This document shows positions 59,886 through 64,000 of a DNA stretch of 64,000 nucleotides, in pieces. Source of the stretch: Spinacia oleracea (taxonomy: Eukaryota; Streptophyta; Magnoliopsida; Caryophyllales; Amaranthaceae); contig NC_079491.1 in NCBI RefSeq assembly GCF_020520425.1, positions 6,807,143 to 6,871,142 of the forward strand. Reading direction: 5' to 3'. Made by a program: the position numbers and the translations under genes. The stretch's first letter is position 1. Each line of letters opens with the position of its first letter. A model generated the notes under the pieces. It saw nothing but the letters and a program-made list of their open reading frames with translations. It searched no databases and was not told the DNA's origin.

Positions 59886-60597
59886 TAATTTTTTAGCACA
59901 ATAATGGAAGATATGGTCAACAAGAAGACTTTGACTTAATTTATTACTACGTACATTATTCAACTGATTTTCACTTATTTTTCCTGAACTTATCTGAATT
60001 GAACTTAACTGAACTTATTAGAACTTATCAAAACTTATTTTAGTTATAAATTATATTTGGTCAACTTTTATTTTTCCTGAACTTATCTAAACTTAACTAA
60101 ACTTATTTTTTTCTCAAATCGGTGGAAATAAGGTGAACAAAATATGTGCTTGGTTAAAACCGAATTTCCAGACCAATCTTTTTGTTACATAACATGAATA
60201 CAATTGCAAATTTGCAATGCACTAAATTCATTTTGCTTCTCAATGAAAAGAACCAAATGAAATTATACTCAGTAGTTTCTTTATATCGATTTTAGTTTAC
60301 AAATTCTTGTGACTTTGTGAGAATATACTACAGAAATACAGATTAATTAAATTCATCAATCTCCTAGCCAACTAGTACGTAGATTATTTAGCAATATGAT
60401 CTGGCAGACGGTGATAGGTTTCGAGACTAATTGTTTTCAATTACAGAAGCAAAAGTCATTATTTGAGACTTTGAGTTGGTGGCACAAAACACAAGCATGG
60501 AGTTGGGAGGAAATTCTTATGGCATTTCAGCTTTTACCCAAATAATTGAAGTTTATTTTACGTAAGACAAAAACATTATAACATATAGGCAAATTTG

Positions 60598-61142
60598 TCA
60601 AAAAGGACCTTTTATAACTCAAATTTTGCGAAAAAGGACCTTATATAATTTTTTTTGTGAAAACACACCTTAAAGTTTTTTTTTTGCGGGAAAGGACCTA
60701 AGGGAAGTTTCCGGCATTGACTGAGCTTTTCCGGCCATTGACTTGCACGTGAGCAGCACGTGTGGCTTACGTTGGCTAAAGACATTGATTTTCCCGAGTC
60801 TTGAATTTTCAAACTTGATTTTATTTCGATTTTTTTTTTCAACTTTAGGTTTTAAAAGCTTGAATTTTGGAGGAAAATTGGGTGTGATTAGCAAAATAAA
60901 GTCACATGTGCTTCTTACGTGCAAGTCAATGGCCGAAAAAGCTCAGTCAATGTCGGAAATTTTCTTTTGGTTGTCTTTCGCAAAAAAAAATTACATTAAG
61001 GTGTGATTTCACAAAAAAAAAATTATATAAGGTCCTTTCTCGCAAAAAAATTTACATTAAGGTGTGTTTTCGCAAAAAAACTTATATAAGGTCCTTTCTC
61101 GCAAAATTTGGGTTATAAAAGGTCTTTTTTAACAAATTTCCC
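60598..61142. mobile_element. Foldback Mutator-like element in copy C
   Basis: A 9-bp duplication TAACATATA flanks it (60589-60597 and 61143-61151). The arms are inverted along more than 200 bp each, with shared blocks AAATTTGT, AAATTTTGCGA, ATTGACTGAGCTTTT and ATTGACTTGCACGT. Almost the whole 545 bp could fold into one hairpin. The open frames here are by-products of the arms. Confidence 0.82.
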
Positions 61143-62614
61143 TAACATATATTCTCATAGAATAACATTTTAACTTTTGGCTATGCATTTAGTGGCACTT
61201 TAGAAAACTCTCATTTAAAGGTAGGCAATGGAAATAATATAGATAGCACATAAATAAATATGAATGTACCACAATAAAGAGGTGAAAATGTGAAATAAAT
61301 ATCAATATAAGTAATGTTTAAAAGTTCAATAACTGATTCCTTTTGCCTCATAACAACTTCAACTTCAACTTCAACTCCATTTTGATTTCTTTCCATTTTC
61401 ATCAAATTGTAAAATAATAAGATGAACAAAGGTCTAAGGTTGTAAAATTAGGCAAATTTTAGTAAAAGATCAATTGAAAGGTTCCATTTCATCAAAACAC
61501 GTGTTAGTTATGGTTCGGTATCATTTCTAGTTTTAGTTATAGATTTTTAGGATTCTAAAAGCCATATGATTCAGGTTAATTTGTAAACTTAAAATTAGTC
61601 ATACACATACATGATCGCGTTAATTTTAAAAATTAGCTAAAAAAAATTATAAAAATTACTACTTTTTATTATTTTCATATTTTATATTTTTATTTTTCTA
61701 TAAAACAAAAACAAAAAATAAAATTAAAAAAAAACGATACGGAACCATTAATTTAAGAAACTTTTTCACTTTAGTGCTCGAGGTTTGACATAATTCTACA
61801 TTAATATCCTAAGATTTTATGATTTCCATTTTGTTGCCCCGAGGTTTAAGTTCATAGTTCCCCTTACCTACATAAATTCATATCAATAAGTTAATACATG
61901 GACTTATGGAGTAAGCTAATTTAAATTACAATAATAAAGTGTAATTTTCTAAACCAAAGACTATATTTATCTCCAAATCAAATTACAAAGAGAATCTCAT
62001 TTTTGGTGTTGGAGAATCCGGCATTTGTTGTTACGTAAATGGGGCGACAACTCAAGATCATAGGACACATTCTTTCTACAAACAAATGTCTAAAATTACG
62101 AATTAAAGTAAGATGTTAATATATTTCATTTACAAACTTTGTCTTATGTTCAAACAACTTAATGGTCTCATTACACTCTAATTTAATCAAGCACTACTTA
62201 TGGATTTACATATTTCTACGTTACTAATTAATTTACAATTCTTCATAGGTCTTGACTCTTAGAATATTGGTTTGATAATCTACTCAATAGTCATCATCTA
62301 TTTAAAACGTGCCAATTTATTCTTGAATTAATTAATATATTTTTTCAATTCATCTAGCTAGGTTTTCATTTTTCTTAATCCGTGTAGCTAGGTTATCTTA
62401 TATCATATCATATATCGTTATAAATAAAAAGGTACAAATACAATTAAATGTTTATTCATCGATTTTATCTTTGAGGGGAATTTTAAATAAACTCAAATAA
62501 GTTTAGGACAAATAAATATATCAAAACGCAATTTATAATTAAAATAAGTACTGTATACAAGTTCAGATGGGTGATTTAGATTAGTGAAAATAATCTAGTT
62601 AGATCACAAATCTA

Positions 62615-63137
62615 TCTATACTAATATATTAAAAGGCGTTGCGAAAAATGTTTATGTGCCACGTAGTACTCTCCTGTTTACGCCACGTCATTCACGCACC
62701 AAAGGTTATGGGATGTTGTTGACAATTTAAAATCAATACAATAAGGTTCGAACACAGGACCTCAAGTTTGGAGAATAACTCTGATTACCATCTTAACCAA
62801 CCTCTAATTGTTGTTTATCAATGCACGTTAATTTATAAATACATGTTAACATGAAGTCTAAAACAACTAAATTTCTATGTTACCTCTTATTTCTTATGGA
62901 CTATATTGGAATAAAAATAATAATTAAAATATTAGAAAAACCATGAATTAAACAATTAAAACATTAAGAAAATTACTTGGCATTATAAAGGTAATGTACA
63001 TGTGTAATTGATGAACTTAATGAATCTTTTCACTTTTATGGTCTACATGTATTTTAGTCAAATATTGAGTTGAAAAAGAATTTCGAATTTTAATTATTCA
63101 AAGTAGCAACCGGGACATCGCCCGAGCTGCACACTAG
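62615..63137 (+). mobile_element. Non-autonomous Helitron
   Basis: It starts TCTATACTAATATATTAAAA after an A, and ends CTAG before a T, with the short hairpin CGGGACATCGCCCG about 15 bp before the end. These are the standard Helitron end signals and A/T insertion rule. Inside, the minus strand has a tRNA-like module (GGTTAAGATGGTAATCAGAG, then GTCCTGTGTTCGAACC). Confidence 0.78.
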
Positions 63138-63389
63138 TTATTATTTAAAGGTGGTGTACAATAAATATTGTGCTTCCTCCGTATATTTTATAATGTTACT
63201 CATGTTTTCTATTCATATGGTCAGAGTGTTGGATTATGTAATTAATCTAGATATTTTGTGAATATTCTTGGATATTCTTGGATATGATGCGCATAAATAG
63301 AAAGTATTTAAGATGGGATGAGAAAGTTTGTGATGTTTATCAGCGACAACACAATGAGAAGATATATTGAGCACTGATTAATAATTTAA

Positions 63390-63955
63390 CTAGTTTGTGG
63401 CCCGGGCGTTGCTCCGGGTTTTACTTTTAGTGGGATTTACTTATTTTAAATATGTGCGTATGTGGTGCTATTATCTGATTTCCATGCAAGATCAGTGGCC
63501 GATCAACAAACTTCCTTCCCATATCCGAAAATCAAAACAAAGTCGAGTTCTCTTTTTCATGATTAGTTGATTATTATACTCTTGTTAATGTTTCCCTCTT
63601 CTGCACTCATAATTACACTCCATTACCATAAGTTTTTTATTTTTTAAGCTTAAGTTGATAAGAGAAGAATTGTACATTTATAAGTTAAGTAAATAATTCC
63701 CTTTTGTTTTTTTTTCCCTTTAATTCATTATTATTCATTTTAAAAAGAAAAAGATATAACATCATTGTGGCTAGCTAAGATGGTAAGAATTGTAACTTTT
63801 AATTCAAGAGGTCTAGTGTTCAATCCTTGCTATATGCTTTTTTGGTTGTCAACTACATGACATAGTATTTAGTAGGGGTGATGTGGCGTAATAAGGAGGG
63901 ATCTACGTGACACATATACGTTCTTATAAACGCCTTTTAATATATTAAATAGTCT
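63390..63955 (-). mobile_element. Second Helitron of the same family, opposite orientation
   Basis: On the minus strand it begins near 63955 with TTTAATATATTAAAAGGCG and ends in CTAG at 63393-63390 after the hairpin CCCGGAGCAACGCCCGGG. The same tRNA-like module is present at about 63765-63830 (GCTAAGATGGTAAGAATTG, then GGTCTAGTGTTCAATCC). The 5' terminal dinucleotide is unclear. Confidence 0.68.
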
Positions 63956-64000
63956 TATATGCACGCGATGCGTGCAGGAGTATATATAAATCTTAAACTT
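63956..64000. other. Possible further Helitron-like hairpin at the window edge
   Basis: GCACGCGATGCGTGC is a near-perfect palindrome next to the Helitron end. It resembles the 3' hairpin of another Helitron but is cut by the window edge. Confidence 0.3.

Larger units (their letters stand above)
59326..62400. repeat. Segment copy C of the three-copy duplication
   Basis: It is collinear with copy A from the (TTTA)n run to GTAGCTAGGTTATCTT near 62395. Its private insertions are a MITE at 59641-59885, an AACTTATCTGAA block at about 59970-60135 and a Mutator-like element at 60598-61142. It lacks the CACTA and SINE insertions of copy A. No gene is seen. Confidence 0.8.

Noticed and set aside
60612..61118. 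Lys-rich frames in both strands
   Set aside because: They mirror each other because the element is a large inverted repeat; they read through the transposon arms.
62740..63830. tRNA-like A and B box sequences
   Set aside because: No cloverleaf with a full acceptor stem could be drawn; the motifs lie within Helitrons and SINEs and are better explained as mobile modules than as tRNA genes.

Overview
This is nuclear DNA from a flowering plant, most likely a core eudicot. It is AT-rich, genes have GT-AG introns, and transposons fill the spaces between them. The many short 'CTCCCTCCGT' Stowaway-like ends and the recurring TACGGAGTA words resemble what I associate with Caryophyllales such as spinach, beet or quinoa. 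That placement is only a suggestion. There is no prokaryotic or organellar layout here.

Five host loci can be rebuilt exon by exon, all by conceptual splicing. (1) A two-exon gene for a secreted 8-cysteine defensin-like peptide (minus, 6429 to 5445); its exons are too short for a simple ORF search. (2) A six-exon gene for a plastid-type protein with paired UVR-like segments and a C-terminal ApaG domain (minus, 16682 to 9571; 300 aa). (3) A BOI/BRG-type RING E3 ligase (plus, 28298-30762; 324 aa, long 5'UTR intron). (4) A nine-exon plastid phosphoenolpyruvate/phosphate translocator, PPT (plus, 37201-42259; 418 aa), with a second, diverged copy of exon 1 lying 2.4 kb upstream at 34841-35263. (5) A MYB98/MYB64/MYB119-type R2R3-MYB (minus, 48321 to 43537; 475 aa), convergent with PPT. 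A sixth, less certain locus at 54.6-58.8 kb encodes a small 83-aa protein. Its last exons are duplicated in tandem, and the second copy carries a 1.5-kb Mutator-like insertion in an intron.

Region by region: 0-3.7 kb is the 3' part of a Ty1/copia element with one in-frame stop. 4.2-9.2 kb holds MITEs and the defensin-like gene between two copies of its own promoter region. 9.5-16.7 kb is the ApaG-domain gene, with a Tourist MITE and a Mutator-like element in its introns. 17-27 kb has no recognisable gene; it holds MITEs, a roughly 950-bp near-palindrome and diverged repeats. 27-32.4 kb is the RING gene followed by a Mutator-like element made mostly of minisatellites. 32.5-34.7 kb has Stowaway MITEs and a SINE. 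34.8-42.3 kb is PPT. 43.5-48.4 kb is MYB. 48.4-62.4 kb contains three copies of one segment (A 48.44-51.95, B 52.29-53.29, C 59.33-62.40), each carrying private insertions (CACTA, SINE, Mutator-like, MITE), so the copies act as empty-site controls for one another. 62.6-64.0 kb holds two Helitrons of one family in opposite orientation.

The host genes do not form a pathway. The most noteworthy items are the overlooked defensin-like gene with its orphan promoter copy, the duplicated PPT transit-peptide exon, the duplicated terminal exons of the small-protein gene with a dated insertion, and the large inverted duplication that could form hairpin RNA.
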